The notes beneath the pieces were generated by a model. That model did not search any database, was not told where the DNA came from, and saw only the letters and a list, made by a program, of their open reading frames with translations. From Erwinia sp. SLM-02 (GTDB lineage Bacteria > Pseudomonadota > Gammaproteobacteria > Enterobacterales > Enterobacteriaceae): a stretch of 64,000 bases of DNA. How positions within the stretch are numbered: the stretch's first letter is position 1; each line of letters opens with the position of its first letter. The stretch is taken from contig NZ_JAQISN010000001.1 in assembly GCF_037450285.1 (NCBI RefSeq), positions 1,054,001 through 1,118,000 on the forward strand, read 5' to 3'. Positions 33,149 through 42,095 of this stretch are shown here, in pieces. The position numbers were made by a program, and so were the translations under genes.

Positions 33149-33177
33149 ACGTCATATCCCGTTAACCACAGTGTCAC
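33149..33177 (+). promoter_or_regulatory. Candidate Pho box before phnF
   Basis: Three heptamers in exact 11-bp phase: ACGTCAT (33149-33155), CGTTAAC (33160-33166) and GTGTCAC (33171-33177), compared with the PhoB half-site CTGT(C/A)A(T/C). It lies 93 bases before the phnF start. Degenerate but correctly phased, and consistent with PhoB control of C-P lyase genes in E. coli. Confidence 0.5.
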
Positions 33178-33269
33178 ACATCCCCGGCAAAGTAATGCCC
33201 ATCGGTGGCAGGAAGCAGCAGTATGCAAATCGCTTCCCGCCGGGTATGACGCTGTGGAGATTTTTTTTA

Positions 33270-33989
33270 ATGCTCAACTTATCCAGACATCCGACCACTT
33301 TATACCAGGCCATTGCCGCCCGGCTGGAAGATGAACTGCGCAGCCGCTATCGCTGCGGCGAGTATCTGCCGTCGGAAAAACAGCTGGCTGCCCATTACGA
33401 AGTTAACCGTCATACGCTGCGCCGCGCGGTGGATGAACTGGTGGATAAGGGACTGGTCCAGCGCCGTCAGGGCGTTGGCATTCTGGTGCTGATGCGCCCT
33501 TACGACTATCCGCTGCACGCCCAGGCTCGCTTCAGTCAGAACCTGATGGAGCAGGGGAGCCATCCCACCAGCGAACGCCTGCTGGCGGTGCTGCGGCCGT
33601 GCAACGCCGAAGTGGCCGCGGCGCTGGCCTGCAATGAGGGCGATACGGTGATCCACCTGCGCACCCTGCGCCGGGTCAACGGCGTGCCGGTCTGTGTGAT
33701 TAACCACTATCTGCCCGATCTGAACTGGTGGCCGTCGCTGCAAAAATTTACCAGCGGTTCATTACACGATTTTATCAGCCAGCAGATGGGCGAGGGGCTG
33801 ACGCGCAAACAGACGCGCATCGCCGCCCGCCGCGCACAGGCGAAAGAGAGCCGGCTGCTCGAAGTGACGCTGCATGCCCCGCTGCTCTGCGTGCGCACCC
33901 TGAATACCCGCAACGGCAGCGGCGCGATGGCGGAATACTCCGTCAGCCTGACGCGTGCCGACATGATTGAACTGACGCTGGAGCATTAA
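33270..33989 (+). CDS. phnF: PhnF, GntR-family regulator of the phn operon
   Basis: 239-residue regulator of the HutC/GntR family, closely following E. coli PhnF. An N-terminal winged HTH (YLPSEKQLAAHYEVNRHTLRRAVDEL) is followed by a UTRA-type effector domain ending AEYSVSLTRADMIELTLEH. The start at 33270 has GGAGA 9 bases upstream and matches the E. coli start; the frame is open 165 bases further upstream without similarity. It is the first gene of phnFGHIJKLMN. Confidence 0.95.
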   Translation: MLNLSRHPTTLYQAIAARLEDELRSRYRCGEYLPSEKQLAAHYEVNRHTLRRAVDELVDKGLVQRRQGVGILVLMRPYDYPLHAQARFSQNLMEQGSHPTSERLLAVLRPCNAEVAAALACNEGDTVIHLRTLRRVNGVPVCVINHYLPDLNWWPSLQKFTSGSLHDFISQQMGEGLTRKQTRIAARRAQAKESRLLEVTLHAPLLCVRTLNTRNGSGAMAEYSVSLTRADMIELTLEH

Positions 33990-34430
33990 ATGGAAGCACA
34001 TAAGGCCCGCCAGCACTGGCTCTCCGTGCTGGCCCACAGCAGCCCGCAGCTGCTGCTTGCACACTGGCCATCAACGCTGCAACCGCAGTACCAGCTGCTG
34101 CGCGCGCCGGAGACCGGGCTGACCCGCCTCCAGGCGCGAATGGGCGGCACCGGGCGGCGCTTTATCCTCGGCGATACCACGGTAACCCGGGCGGTCGTCC
34201 AACTGGACAATGGCACCTGCGGCTACAGCTATGTTATCGGGCGCGATAAAGCCCACGCGGAACGCTGCGCGCTGCTGGATGCCCTGCTGCAGGGCGACAG
34301 CGGGCAGACCCTTCACCAACAGATTATTGCGCCGCTGGCCGCCGCGCGTGAGGAGCAGCTGCTGCTGCGCTCCCGCGAAGTCGCCAGCAGTCGCGTTGAC
34401 TTCTTCACCCTTGTCAGGGGAGACAATTAA
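33990..34430 (+). CDS. phnG: PhnG, C-P lyase core subunit
   Basis: 146-residue subunit of the PhnGHIJ core complex, which with PhnI acts in forming alpha-D-ribose 1-methylphosphonate 5-triphosphate from ATP and a phosphonate. Conserved stretches are ETGLTRLQARMGGTGRRF, GYSYVIGRDKAHAERCALLDAL and the C-terminal SRVDFFTLVRGDN. The ATG follows the phnF stop directly. Confidence 0.96.
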   Translation: MEAHKARQHWLSVLAHSSPQLLLAHWPSTLQPQYQLLRAPETGLTRLQARMGGTGRRFILGDTTVTRAVVQLDNGTCGYSYVIGRDKAHAERCALLDALLQGDSGQTLHQQIIAPLAAAREEQLLLRSREVASSRVDFFTLVRGDN

Positions 34431-35005
34431 TGACCCTACTCGCCAGTTTCAGCCATCCGGTTGCCGATGCCCAGCACGCCTTCCGCCGTATTCTTAAAGC
34501 CATGAGCGAGCCGGGTGTGATGGTTTCGCTGCCGTCGCTTCCCGCATGGGGCCGCACCTCGGTGGCCGCCACGGCGGTGCTGATGACGCTGGTCGACCGC
34601 GAAACGCCGCTGTGGATTGACGAACGGTTTCACGATGATGCGCTGCTGAACAACCTGCGTTTTCATACCGGTGCGCCGGTCACCGATCGTACCGATGCGC
34701 CGTTTGCCCTGCTGCACGCGAAGTCCTCTGCGGATATCGCCAGCTTCTCGCCGGGCGATAACGTCGCGCCGGAGAAGAGCAGCACGCTGATTATTGACGT
34801 GAGCGGACTGAGCGGCGGACTGACGCTGCGCCTGCGCGGTCCAGGGCTGATGGAAACCCGGGCGATTGCGCCACAGCTGCCGGAAAACGTGCTGAAGTTC
34901 CTGCGCAAACGCGCCCACACGTTCCCGCAGGGTATCGATCTGATCTTCACCTGCGGCGAGAACATGATGGCGCTGCCGCGCACCACCGACGTGGAGGTCT
35001 GCTGA
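34430..35005 (+). CDS. phnH: PhnH, C-P lyase core subunit
   Basis: 191-residue PhnH of the C-P lyase core complex. It begins LLASFSHPVADAQHAFRRILKAMSEPG, typical of the family, with the fold of a PLP-type transferase but no PLP lysine role. It overlaps phnG by one base (TAATG), indicating translational coupling. Confidence 0.96.
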   Translation: MTLLASFSHPVADAQHAFRRILKAMSEPGVMVSLPSLPAWGRTSVAATAVLMTLVDRETPLWIDERFHDDALLNNLRFHTGAPVTDRTDAPFALLHAKSSADIASFSPGDNVAPEKSSTLIIDVSGLSGGLTLRLRGPGLMETRAIAPQLPENVLKFLRKRAHTFPQGIDLIFTCGENMMALPRTTDVEVC

Positions 35006-36081
35006 TGTACGTTGCGGTGAAAGGAGGCGAGAAGGCGATAGCCGCCGCCCACCGGTTGCAGGACGACCTGCGCCGGGGCGACCGCAGCGAGGCGGAGCTG
35101 CAGTGTCAGCAGATTGACCAGCAGCTGGGCCTGGCAGTGGACCGGGTGATGACCGAGGGCGGCATTCACGACCGCGAACTGGCCGCGCTGGCTATCAAGC
35201 AGGCCAGCGGCGACCTGGTGGAAGCCATTTTCCTGCTGCGCGCCTATCGCACCACGCTGCCGCGCCTCGCCGACAGCCTGCCGCTGGATAGCGGAGCCAT
35301 GCGCGTGGAGCGGCGGATTTCGGCGGTGTATAAAGATCTGCCCGGCGGCCAGCTGCTGGGGCCAACCTACGATTACACCCATCGCCTGCTGGATTTTACC
35401 CTGCTGGCCGAGGGAAAAACCCCGCCCGCGCAGCGTGCCGAACAGCCGCTGGACGCGCGCTGTCCGCATATGTTCGACCTGATGACGCGTGAAGGGCTGG
35501 CGATTGCCGAAGAGGATGACGGCAGCGAGCCGCTGGATATCACCCGCGATCCGCCGTCCTACCCGCTGCCGCGTTCGGCGAAGCTGCAGCAGCTGGTGCG
35601 CGGCGATGAGGGCTTCCTGCTGGCCCTGGGGTATTCCACCCAGCGCGGCTACGGCCGCACCCACCCGTTTGCCGGTGAGATCCGCACCGGTTACGTCACG
35701 GTGGAAATCGCCCCCGAGGAGCTGGGCTTCCCGCTGGAAATCGGCGAAATCCTGCTGACGGAGTGTGAAATGGTCAACGGCTTTACCACACCCGCCGATG
35801 CCGCGCCGCATTTCACCCGTGGGTATGGCCTGGTATTTGGCCGCGCCGAGCGCAAAGCGATGGCGATGGCGCTGGTGGACCGCGCCCTGCAGACCGACGA
35901 GTACGGCGAGCGCATCACCAGCCCGGCGCAGGATGAAGAATTTGTGCTTTCCCACGCCGATAACGTGGAGGCGGCGGGTTTCGTTTCGCACCTCAAGCTG
36001 CCGCACTACGTCGATTTCCAGGCCGAGCTGGAACTGTTAAAGCGCCTGCGCGCGGAGTATCAGGAGAAGCAACGTGGCTGA
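35005..36081 (+). CDS. phnI: PhnI, nucleosidase/ribophosphonate subunit
   Basis: 358-residue PhnI, the subunit that displaces the purine from ATP or GTP during attachment of the phosphonate to ribose. It begins MYVAVKGGEKAIAAAHRL as in E. coli PhnI and contains GYGRTHPFAGEIRTGYV. It overlaps phnH by one base (TGATG) and phnJ by eight. Confidence 0.96.
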   Translation: MYVAVKGGEKAIAAAHRLQDDLRRGDRSEAELQCQQIDQQLGLAVDRVMTEGGIHDRELAALAIKQASGDLVEAIFLLRAYRTTLPRLADSLPLDSGAMRVERRISAVYKDLPGGQLLGPTYDYTHRLLDFTLLAEGKTPPAQRAEQPLDARCPHMFDLMTREGLAIAEEDDGSEPLDITRDPPSYPLPRSAKLQQLVRGDEGFLLALGYSTQRGYGRTHPFAGEIRTGYVTVEIAPEELGFPLEIGEILLTECEMVNGFTTPADAAPHFTRGYGLVFGRAERKAMAMALVDRALQTDEYGERITSPAQDEEFVLSHADNVEAAGFVSHLKLPHYVDFQAELELLKRLRAEYQEKQRG

Positions 36082-36916
36082 ACTGAACGGTTATAATCCG
36101 GGCTATCTGGATGAACAGAGCAAGCGCACCATTCGCCGGGCGATCCTGAAAGCGGTGGCCATTCCCGGCTATCAGGTGCCGTTTGGCGGGCGGGAAATGC
36201 CGATGCCCTACGGCTGGGGAACCGGCGGCATTCAGCTGACCGCCAGTATGATCGGCGAGCACGACGTGCTGAAGGTGATTGACCAGGGGGCCGACGACAC
36301 CACCAATGCGGTCTCCATCCGCCGCTTTTTCCAGCGCGTTAGCGGCGCAGCGGTGACCGAGCGCACCGTCGATGCCACGCTGATCCAGACCCGCCACCGC
36401 ATCCCGGAAACCCCGCTGACTGAAGACCAGGTGCTGATTTATCAGGTGCCGATCCCCGAGCCGCTGCGCTTTATTGAACCGCGTGAAACCGAAACCCGCA
36501 CCATGCACGCGCTGGAAGAGTACGGGATCATGCAGGTGAAGCTGTATGAGGACATTGCCCGCTACGGCCATATCGCCACCACCTACGCCTATCCGGTTAA
36601 GGTTAACGATCGCTACGTGATGGACCCGTCACCGATCCCAAAATTCGACAACCCGAAGATGCATATGATGCCTGCGCTGCAGCTGTTCGGCGCCGGGCGT
36701 GAGAAGCGCATCTACGCACTGCCACCGTACACCAAAGTGGAAAGCCTCGACTTCGACGATCACCCGTTCACCGTCCAGCAGTGGGATCAGCCCTGCGCCC
36801 TCTGCGGATCGCGCGAAAGCTATCTGGACGAGGTGGTGATGGACGACAGCGGCACCAGGATGTTTGTCTGCTCCGATACCGATTACTGCCATCAGCAACA
36901 GGAAAGCCAGTCATGA
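36074..36916 (+). CDS. phnJ: PhnJ, radical-SAM C-P lyase
   Basis: 280-residue enzyme that cleaves the carbon-phosphorus bond. Its four C-terminal cysteines fall exactly at the E. coli positions: Cys241, Cys244 and Cys266 (Fe-S cluster) and Cys272 (proposed thiyl radical), in CALC and FVCSDTDYC. The start is GTG at 36074, inside the last codons of phnI. All residues needed for catalysis appear intact. Confidence 0.97.
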   Translation: MAELNGYNPGYLDEQSKRTIRRAILKAVAIPGYQVPFGGREMPMPYGWGTGGIQLTASMIGEHDVLKVIDQGADDTTNAVSIRRFFQRVSGAAVTERTVDATLIQTRHRIPETPLTEDQVLIYQVPIPEPLRFIEPRETETRTMHALEEYGIMQVKLYEDIARYGHIATTYAYPVKVNDRYVMDPSPIPKFDNPKMHMMPALQLFGAGREKRIYALPPYTKVESLDFDDHPFTVQQWDQPCALCGSRESYLDEVVMDDSGTRMFVCSDTDYCHQQQESQS

Positions 36917-37671
36917 ATAGCGAGTCACCGCTGCTGACGGTCAATCAGCTCACCCACCTTTACGCGCCGGGTAAGGGGTTCAGCGATGTGTCATTCGAGC
37001 TTTTTCCCGGTGAAGTGCTGGGGATCGTCGGGGAATCCGGCTCCGGTAAAACCACACTGCTGAAGGCCATTTCGGCCCGCCTGCCGCCGCAGCACGGTGA
37101 AATTATCTATCAGGGCAGTGACCTCTACGCGATGAGCGAGAGCGAACGCCGCCGCCTGCTGCGCACCCAGTGGGGCGTGGTGCATCAGTATCCGATGGAC
37201 GGCCTGCGGGCGCAGGTGTCGGCCGGGGGCAATATCGGTGAGCGGCTGATGGCGGTGGGTGAACGTCATTACGGGCAGATCCGCGAGAAGGCCGGCCAGT
37301 GGCTGGAGGATGTGGAGATCCCGCTGGCGCGTATCGACGACCTGCCGGGCACCTTCTCCGGCGGGATGCAGCAGCGTCTGCAGATCGCCCGTAACCTGGT
37401 CACCGGGCCGAAGCTGGTGTTTATGGATGAGCCAACCGGTGGGCTGGATGTGTCGGTGCAGGCCAGGCTGCTGGATCTGCTGCGCAACCTGGTGCGCGAT
37501 CTCAACCTGGCGGTGGTGATTGTTACCCACGACCTCGGCGTGGCGCGCCTGCTGGCCCACCGTCTGCTGGTGATGAAGCAGGGCCAGGTGGTGGAGAGCG
37601 GGCTGACCGATCGGGTGCTTGACGATCCGCATCATCCCTATACCCAACTGCTGGTGTCATCCATTCTGTAA
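36913..37671 (+). CDS. phnK: PhnK, ABC-type ATPase of the C-P lyase complex
   Basis: 252-residue ATPase that binds the PhnGHIJ core rather than a membrane permease. Walker A is GESGSGKTTLLKA, signature FSGGMQQRLQIARNL, Walker B LVFMDEPTGGLDVS. The ATG at 36913 overlaps the phnJ stop (ATGA); the frame is open further upstream inside phnJ but that part has no similarity. Confidence 0.95.
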   Translation: MNSESPLLTVNQLTHLYAPGKGFSDVSFELFPGEVLGIVGESGSGKTTLLKAISARLPPQHGEIIYQGSDLYAMSESERRRLLRTQWGVVHQYPMDGLRAQVSAGGNIGERLMAVGERHYGQIREKAGQWLEDVEIPLARIDDLPGTFSGGMQQRLQIARNLVTGPKLVFMDEPTGGLDVSVQARLLDLLRNLVRDLNLAVVIVTHDLGVARLLAHRLLVMKQGQVVESGLTDRVLDDPHHPYTQLLVSSIL

Positions 37672-37689
37672 CCTTGTTGAGAAACAGCT

Positions 37690-38394
37690 ATGAACCTGAA
37701 ACTACGCATCGAGAATCTGTCAAAAACCTTCGTCATGCACAACCAGCACGGCGCAAGGCTTCCGGTGCTGAACAACGCCTCGCTGCAGGTGGGGGCCGGT
37801 GAATGCGTGGTGCTGCACGGCCACTCCGGCAGCGGGAAATCCACGCTCCTGCGCTCGCTGTACGGCAACTATCTGCCGGACAGCGGCCATATCTGGGTTG
37901 ACCATCAGCAGCAGTGGGTGGATCTGGTCAGCGCCCCGGCGCGGCAGATCCTCGCGCTGCGCCGCGACACGCTGGGCTGGGTCAGCCAGTTTCTGCGGGT
38001 GATCCCGCGTATCAGCACGCTGGAGGTGGTGATGCAGCCGCTGCTGGAGCGCGGCGTGGATCGGGCAGAAAGTGAGGAGCGGGCGCAGGCGCTGCTCGGG
38101 CACCTGAACGTGCCGTCACGGCTCTGGTCGCTGCCACCGTCGACCTTCTCCGGCGGTGAACAGCAGCGGGTGAATATCGCCCGTGGCTTTATCGCCGAGT
38201 CGCCGATCCTGCTGCTGGATGAGCCGACCGCCTCACTCGACAGCGTTAACTGTGCGGCAGTGGTTTCGCTGATTGAACAGGCGCGCGCCCGCGGTGCCGC
38301 CATTGTTGGGATTTTTCATGATAACGCGGTGCGCGAACGCGTCGCCGATCGTCTGCATGTCATGCAGTCTGTTACCCCGGAGCACGCCGTATGA
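37690..38394 (+). CDS. phnL: PhnL, ABC-type ATPase of the C-P lyase complex
   Basis: 234-residue second ATPase of the pathway. Walker A is GHSGSGKSTLLRS, signature FSGGEQQRVNIARGF, Walker B ILLLDEPTASLDS. It begins 18 bases after the phnK stop, the only real gap inside phnF-N, and overlaps phnM by four bases. Confidence 0.95.
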   Translation: MNLKLRIENLSKTFVMHNQHGARLPVLNNASLQVGAGECVVLHGHSGSGKSTLLRSLYGNYLPDSGHIWVDHQQQWVDLVSAPARQILALRRDTLGWVSQFLRVIPRISTLEVVMQPLLERGVDRAESEERAQALLGHLNVPSRLWSLPPSTFSGGEQQRVNIARGFIAESPILLLDEPTASLDSVNCAAVVSLIEQARARGAAIVGIFHDNAVRERVADRLHVMQSVTPEHAV

Positions 38395-39527
38395 TTATCA
38401 ACAACGTTAAGCTTATTCTTGAACGCGAAGTGGTCACCGGTTCGCTGGCCTGCGAAAACGGCATCATTACCGCCTATGCCGACACCCCCAGCCAGCTGCC
38501 GGGAGCCATCGACGGCGAGGGCGGCTGGCTGATGCCCGGCATGGTCGAGCTGCATACCGACAGTCTGGATAAATTCTTTACCCCGCGCCCGAAAGTGGAC
38601 TGGCCTGCACATTCGGCGATGAGCAGCCACGATGCGTTGATTATCGCCAGCGGTATCACCACGGTGCTGGATGCCATCGGCGTGGGCGACGTGCGCGACG
38701 GCGGTCACCGCATGGAAAACCTCAACAAGATGATTAACGCCATCCGCCACAGTGAAAAACACGGGCTGAATCGCGCCGAACATCGCCTGCATCTGCGCTG
38801 CGAACTGCCGCACGACTCCACGCTGCCGCTGTTTGAACAGCTGATGTGCAATCCGGCACTGTCGCTGGTGTCGCTGATGGACCACTCGCCGGGCCAGCGT
38901 CAGTACGTGTCGCTGGACGCGTGGCGCACCTATTTTGGCGGAAAATACCAGATGAACGACGAGCAGCTGGATGCCTATCAGGCCGATCAGCTGCGCCTGG
39001 CCGCGCGCTGGTCGACGCCTAACCGCGAAGCGATTTCCGCCTGGTGCCGCCAGTACCATATTCCGCTGGCCAGCCACGATGATGCCACCCACGAACACGT
39101 GCTGGAGTCGAAAGGCGTCGGCAGCGTCATTGCCGAATTCCCGACCACCGAAGAGGCCGCGCGGTCGTCCCGCGAAATGGGGCTGCAGGTGCTGATGGGG
39201 GCGCCAAATATCGTTCGCGGCGGTTCGCACTCCGGCAACGTGGCGGCACGGGATCTCGCCTCAAAGGGGCTGCTGGATATTCTCTCCTCGGACTACTATC
39301 CGGCCAGCCTGCTCGATGCCGCCTTCCGCCTGGCTGCGGATGACGAGATCGCCATGGATCTGCCCGCCGCCGTGGCGCTGGTCACCCGCAATCCGGCGCA
39401 CGCCATCGGGCTGACCGATCGCGGCGTGATTGCCGAAGGGAAACGTGCGGATCTGGTGCTGGTGCATCAGCCAAGGGAGCAGGTCTATATCAAAAACGTC
39501 TGGGCGAAAGGCCGGATGGTGTTCTGA
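38391..39527 (+). CDS. phnM: PhnM, ribophosphonate triphosphate hydrolase
   Basis: 378-residue amidohydrolase-fold enzyme that removes diphosphate from ribose-1-phosphonate 5-triphosphate before C-P cleavage. The metal-binding MPGMVELHTDSLDKFF near residues 44-60 and ASHDDATHEHV in the C-terminal half are visible, plus the family end LVLVHQPREQVYIKNVWAKG. Confidence 0.95.
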   Translation: MIINNVKLILEREVVTGSLACENGIITAYADTPSQLPGAIDGEGGWLMPGMVELHTDSLDKFFTPRPKVDWPAHSAMSSHDALIIASGITTVLDAIGVGDVRDGGHRMENLNKMINAIRHSEKHGLNRAEHRLHLRCELPHDSTLPLFEQLMCNPALSLVSLMDHSPGQRQYVSLDAWRTYFGGKYQMNDEQLDAYQADQLRLAARWSTPNREAISAWCRQYHIPLASHDDATHEHVLESKGVGSVIAEFPTTEEAARSSREMGLQVLMGAPNIVRGGSHSGNVAARDLASKGLLDILSSDYYPASLLDAAFRLAADDEIAMDLPAAVALVTRNPAHAIGLTDRGVIAEGKRADLVLVHQPREQVYIKNVWAKGRMVF

Positions 39528-40090
39528 TGGCGCGGCTAATCTGGCTGATGGGCGCATCCGGCTCCGGCAAGGACAGCCTGCTGCTGGCCCTGCGGGAAAG
39601 CGCCCCGGATCGGGTGGTGGTGGCGCACCGCTATATTACCCGCTGCGCCTCTGCCGGAGGGGAAAACCATATTGCGCTCAGCGAACACGAGTTTCTGCGC
39701 CGCAGCGAGTTCGGTATGTTTGCCGTAGAGTGGCAGGCGCATCAGTTTTACTACGCGCTGGGCACCGAAATCGACCTGTGGCTGGCCGCCGGGCTGGACG
39801 TGGTGGTTAACGGTTCGCGCCGTCATCTGGCGGTAGCCCAGCAGCGCTACGGCGACCGCCTGCTGCCGGTGTGCCTGCAGGTTTCGCCTGAGGTACTGGC
39901 GCGGCGGCTTCGCCAGCGCGGCCGCGAGGATGAGGCCGAAATTATCCGCAGGATACAGCGGGCGGCAGAGCCGGTGACTGCAGGGTGCCTGACGCTGAAC
40001 AACGACGGGGCGCTGGACGAGACGCTGAGGGATTTCTCGCTGCTGCTGGCGGAAATGCCGTGGGGTGTAACGGAACAGAACGACAGTTAA
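39527..40090 (+). CDS. phnN: PhnN, ribose 1,5-bisphosphate phosphokinase
   Basis: 187-residue guanylate-kinase-like enzyme converting ribose 1,5-bisphosphate to PRPP. The P-loop is MGASGSGKDSLL. It overlaps phnM by one base and is the last phn gene here: phnO and phnP, which follow in E. coli, are absent from this window. Confidence 0.95.
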   Translation: MARLIWLMGASGSGKDSLLLALRESAPDRVVVAHRYITRCASAGGENHIALSEHEFLRRSEFGMFAVEWQAHQFYYALGTEIDLWLAAGLDVVVNGSRRHLAVAQQRYGDRLLPVCLQVSPEVLARRLRQRGREDEAEIIRRIQRAAEPVTAGCLTLNNDGALDETLRDFSLLLAEMPWGVTEQNDS

Positions 40091-40096
40091 AAACAG

Positions 40097-40127
40097 TTCA
40101 GGCAGCCGTTGTGTCAGGCTGCCTGAA
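40097..40127 (-). terminator. Terminator between phnN and the FAD oxidase gene
   Basis: An 11-bp perfect stem (TTCAGGCAGCC / GGCTGCCTGAA, 9-nt loop). On the minus strand it is followed by CTGTTTTTAAC, so it is a good intrinsic terminator for the leftward oxidase operon. On the plus strand, toward which phnN reads, no T-run follows. Confidence 0.75.
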
Positions 40128-40196
40128 TGCATGCCAAAACCGCATTTTCAGTTCCAACGTTTGCATTAAAAGTTGATTACGGGCTGGCAACGCCCC

Positions 40197-41702
40197 TTAA
40201 CTATCAGAGACAACCTCGCCGTCAACTTCCTGTTTGATATAGCTGTAAAAGCGTTTTTCCGGATCCCAGACCTCCCGAACCTGATTCAGCTTTTGCCATT
40301 TCTCGGCGGAAAAACACTGATTCACCATCTCCGGCGCCACATCTAAATCGATTTCGTTAATGTAGTAGCCTTTCGCATACGGCTTAATGGCGGCATTGAG
40401 CTTGAGCATCAGCCGCCTGTTCGCCTCGATTTCTGCCTCTGTGGAGCCAATCAGATACCAGGAAATATAGTGCGGTGCCCAGTAGGTGAAGCTGCACGGT
40501 TCCGGCACCGTGGGGTTGGTATCAATCACCGAAAAACCGAAAGAGCGCGAATCAACGGCTTCGTTTTCCAGTAGCTCGGCAACCACCGGCAGCGCCAGCT
40601 CTGGCCGATCGGTGAAAAAGGCGGTTTCGCTGGTTCTGCTGGTGCTGTAGGCATCCGTTGCGCCGAGTGCCTCGAACAGATCGAGATAGGTCAACGTGCG
40701 GTTGTGCACGCTTTGCAGGGTGCACAGGTCCGGCAGTTTGCTGTTGTTGAACAGCTCTGCCACCTCCAGCGCTTCGGCCTCGGTACTGCCAAACGAAATC
40801 ACGTTAAGCGCCAGATGCCAGCGCTGCTCCGACGGCGGCGTGCCGGGCGGGGAGAATTTTCCCAGCGCGCCGAGAATTTCCGAACGCTGTGCATTGGCCG
40901 GTAGCAGCGTCATCACCTCGTCCAGCGCGGGGCGCAGATCGGTAACGGGAAAATAAAAGCTGTTCATTATCGCGATGGGCGCGGTGTGCAGCTGTAATTT
41001 GTAGCGCAGTACAACGGCGAAAAACCCCGAGCCTGCGCCGCGCATCGCCCAGTAGAGATCGGTGTTCTCATCCGGTGAAGCGGTGACGGTTGAACCGTCC
41101 GCCAGCATCAGCTCTGCCGCCAGCACCGATCCGCATGCCATGCCGTAGGCCGGCATATTCCATCCCATACCGCCGCCGAGCAGGAACCCCCCTAGGGTGA
41201 CGAAACCGGTGTGTGCACCGGGAAACACCAGCCCCCGGGCAAAGGTGGCTTCGTTCAGTTCCTGGCTTAATACGCCAGGCCCGGCCCAGGCGGTTTTTGA
41301 CCCGGGGTCCAGTTCGATGTGGTCGAAGCGCGACATATCGATAGTCACCGCGCCGTTGCGCAGCGGCGACAGGGTGATATTGTGCCCGGAACTGCGCAGC
41401 GCCACCCGACGACCGGTTTGCTGCGCATACAGCAGCAGGATTTTGACATCGTCGGGATCCAGCGGCTGAGCAATCACATCAGGAAAACGCGGCGGTTTTT
41501 TATCGTACCAGGTCATCGCCCAGAACCAGCGGAAATAGCGCGGATCGGCGTGGCTGATAAACGAACCTTTGAAACCCGATGGCCGAATAGCCCCGCCGCC
41601 GGACGCCACGCTGACGATCGGGCGGAGGAGGCCGGAGAACAGGATGCCAACGGCCGCGGTGGCCTTTATAAAACGTCTGCGTGCCAGTAGTAAGGTCTGC
41701 AC
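40197..41702 (-). CDS. Tat-exported FAD-binding oxidase of the BBE family
   Basis: 501-residue flavoenzyme of the berberine-bridge/FAD_binding_4 class. A twin-arginine signal (ARRRFIKATAAVGILFSGL) sends it to the periplasm. RSSGHNI carries the His that links FAD covalently in this class; the second, Cys attachment site is not kept (PGAHTGFVTLGG, then GGGMGW). The C-terminal BBE segment includes NQCFSAEKWQKLNQVREVWDPEKRF. It is last in a minus-strand operon after two cytochromes c, so it is probably a respiratory-chain-linked dehydrogenase rather than an H2O2-forming oxidase. Substrate unknown. Confidence 0.85.
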   Translation of the reverse strand: MQTLLLARRRFIKATAAVGILFSGLLRPIVSVASGGGAIRPSGFKGSFISHADPRYFRWFWAMTWYDKKPPRFPDVIAQPLDPDDVKILLLYAQQTGRRVALRSSGHNITLSPLRNGAVTIDMSRFDHIELDPGSKTAWAGPGVLSQELNEATFARGLVFPGAHTGFVTLGGFLLGGGMGWNMPAYGMACGSVLAAELMLADGSTVTASPDENTDLYWAMRGAGSGFFAVVLRYKLQLHTAPIAIMNSFYFPVTDLRPALDEVMTLLPANAQRSEILGALGKFSPPGTPPSEQRWHLALNVISFGSTEAEALEVAELFNNSKLPDLCTLQSVHNRTLTYLDLFEALGATDAYSTSRTSETAFFTDRPELALPVVAELLENEAVDSRSFGFSVIDTNPTVPEPCSFTYWAPHYISWYLIGSTEAEIEANRRLMLKLNAAIKPYAKGYYINEIDLDVAPEMVNQCFSAEKWQKLNQVREVWDPEKRFYSYIKQEVDGEVVSDS

Positions 41703-41718
41703 AAAGGCTCCTTGTCGG

Positions 41719-42075
41719 TTAGGGATTGGCGGAGGGTAACTGGCTGAAATATTCCGAAAGCTGACGAATATCGTTTTCAGTCAGGCCGTTAACCACGTTC
41801 TGCATCATGCCGTTCCTGCGGCTGCCGTCGCGGAAAGCGTTAAGCTGGCTGCGCAAATAGGGGGCTTTTTGCCCCGCCAGGTTGGGCCACTGCGGATTCT
41901 GGCTGATGCCGCCGGGGCCGTGGCAGCTCATGCAGCGGCTGGCCTCTTCGGGCTGCGCCAGTGCCTGGCTCTTAACTTCCGTTCCATCGGGCGTCGCCAG
42001 CGCCTGTGGCGCAGCGAGAATCGCCATGCTGATCAGGAAAAGCCATATCTGTAAGCCGCGATGGCTGTTTTTCAT
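41719..42075 (-). CDS. Small monohaem cytochrome c
   Basis: 118-residue periplasmic cytochrome c with a signal peptide (IWLFLISMAILAAPQALA) and one haem motif, CMSCHGPGG. A downstream Met in NGMMQNVVNGLT may be the sixth ligand. The start at 42075 has GGAG 6 bases upstream; another ATG at 42096 overlaps the stop of the preceding gene and lacks a site. It would shuttle electrons between the FAD oxidase and the triheme cytochrome. Confidence 0.88.
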   Translation of the reverse strand: MKNSHRGLQIWLFLISMAILAAPQALATPDGTEVKSQALAQPEEASRCMSCHGPGGISQNPQWPNLAGQKAPYLRSQLNAFRDGSRRNGMMQNVVNGLTENDIRQLSEYFSQLPSANP

Positions 42076-42095
42076 ACCCACTCCGTAAGTTTTCA

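Noticed and set aside
34663..36006. 447-residue open frame antisense to phnH/phnI
   Set aside because: Shadow of the strongly conserved phn genes; no ribosome site or family resemblance, His/Gln/Arg-rich composition typical of antisense frames in GC-rich DNA.
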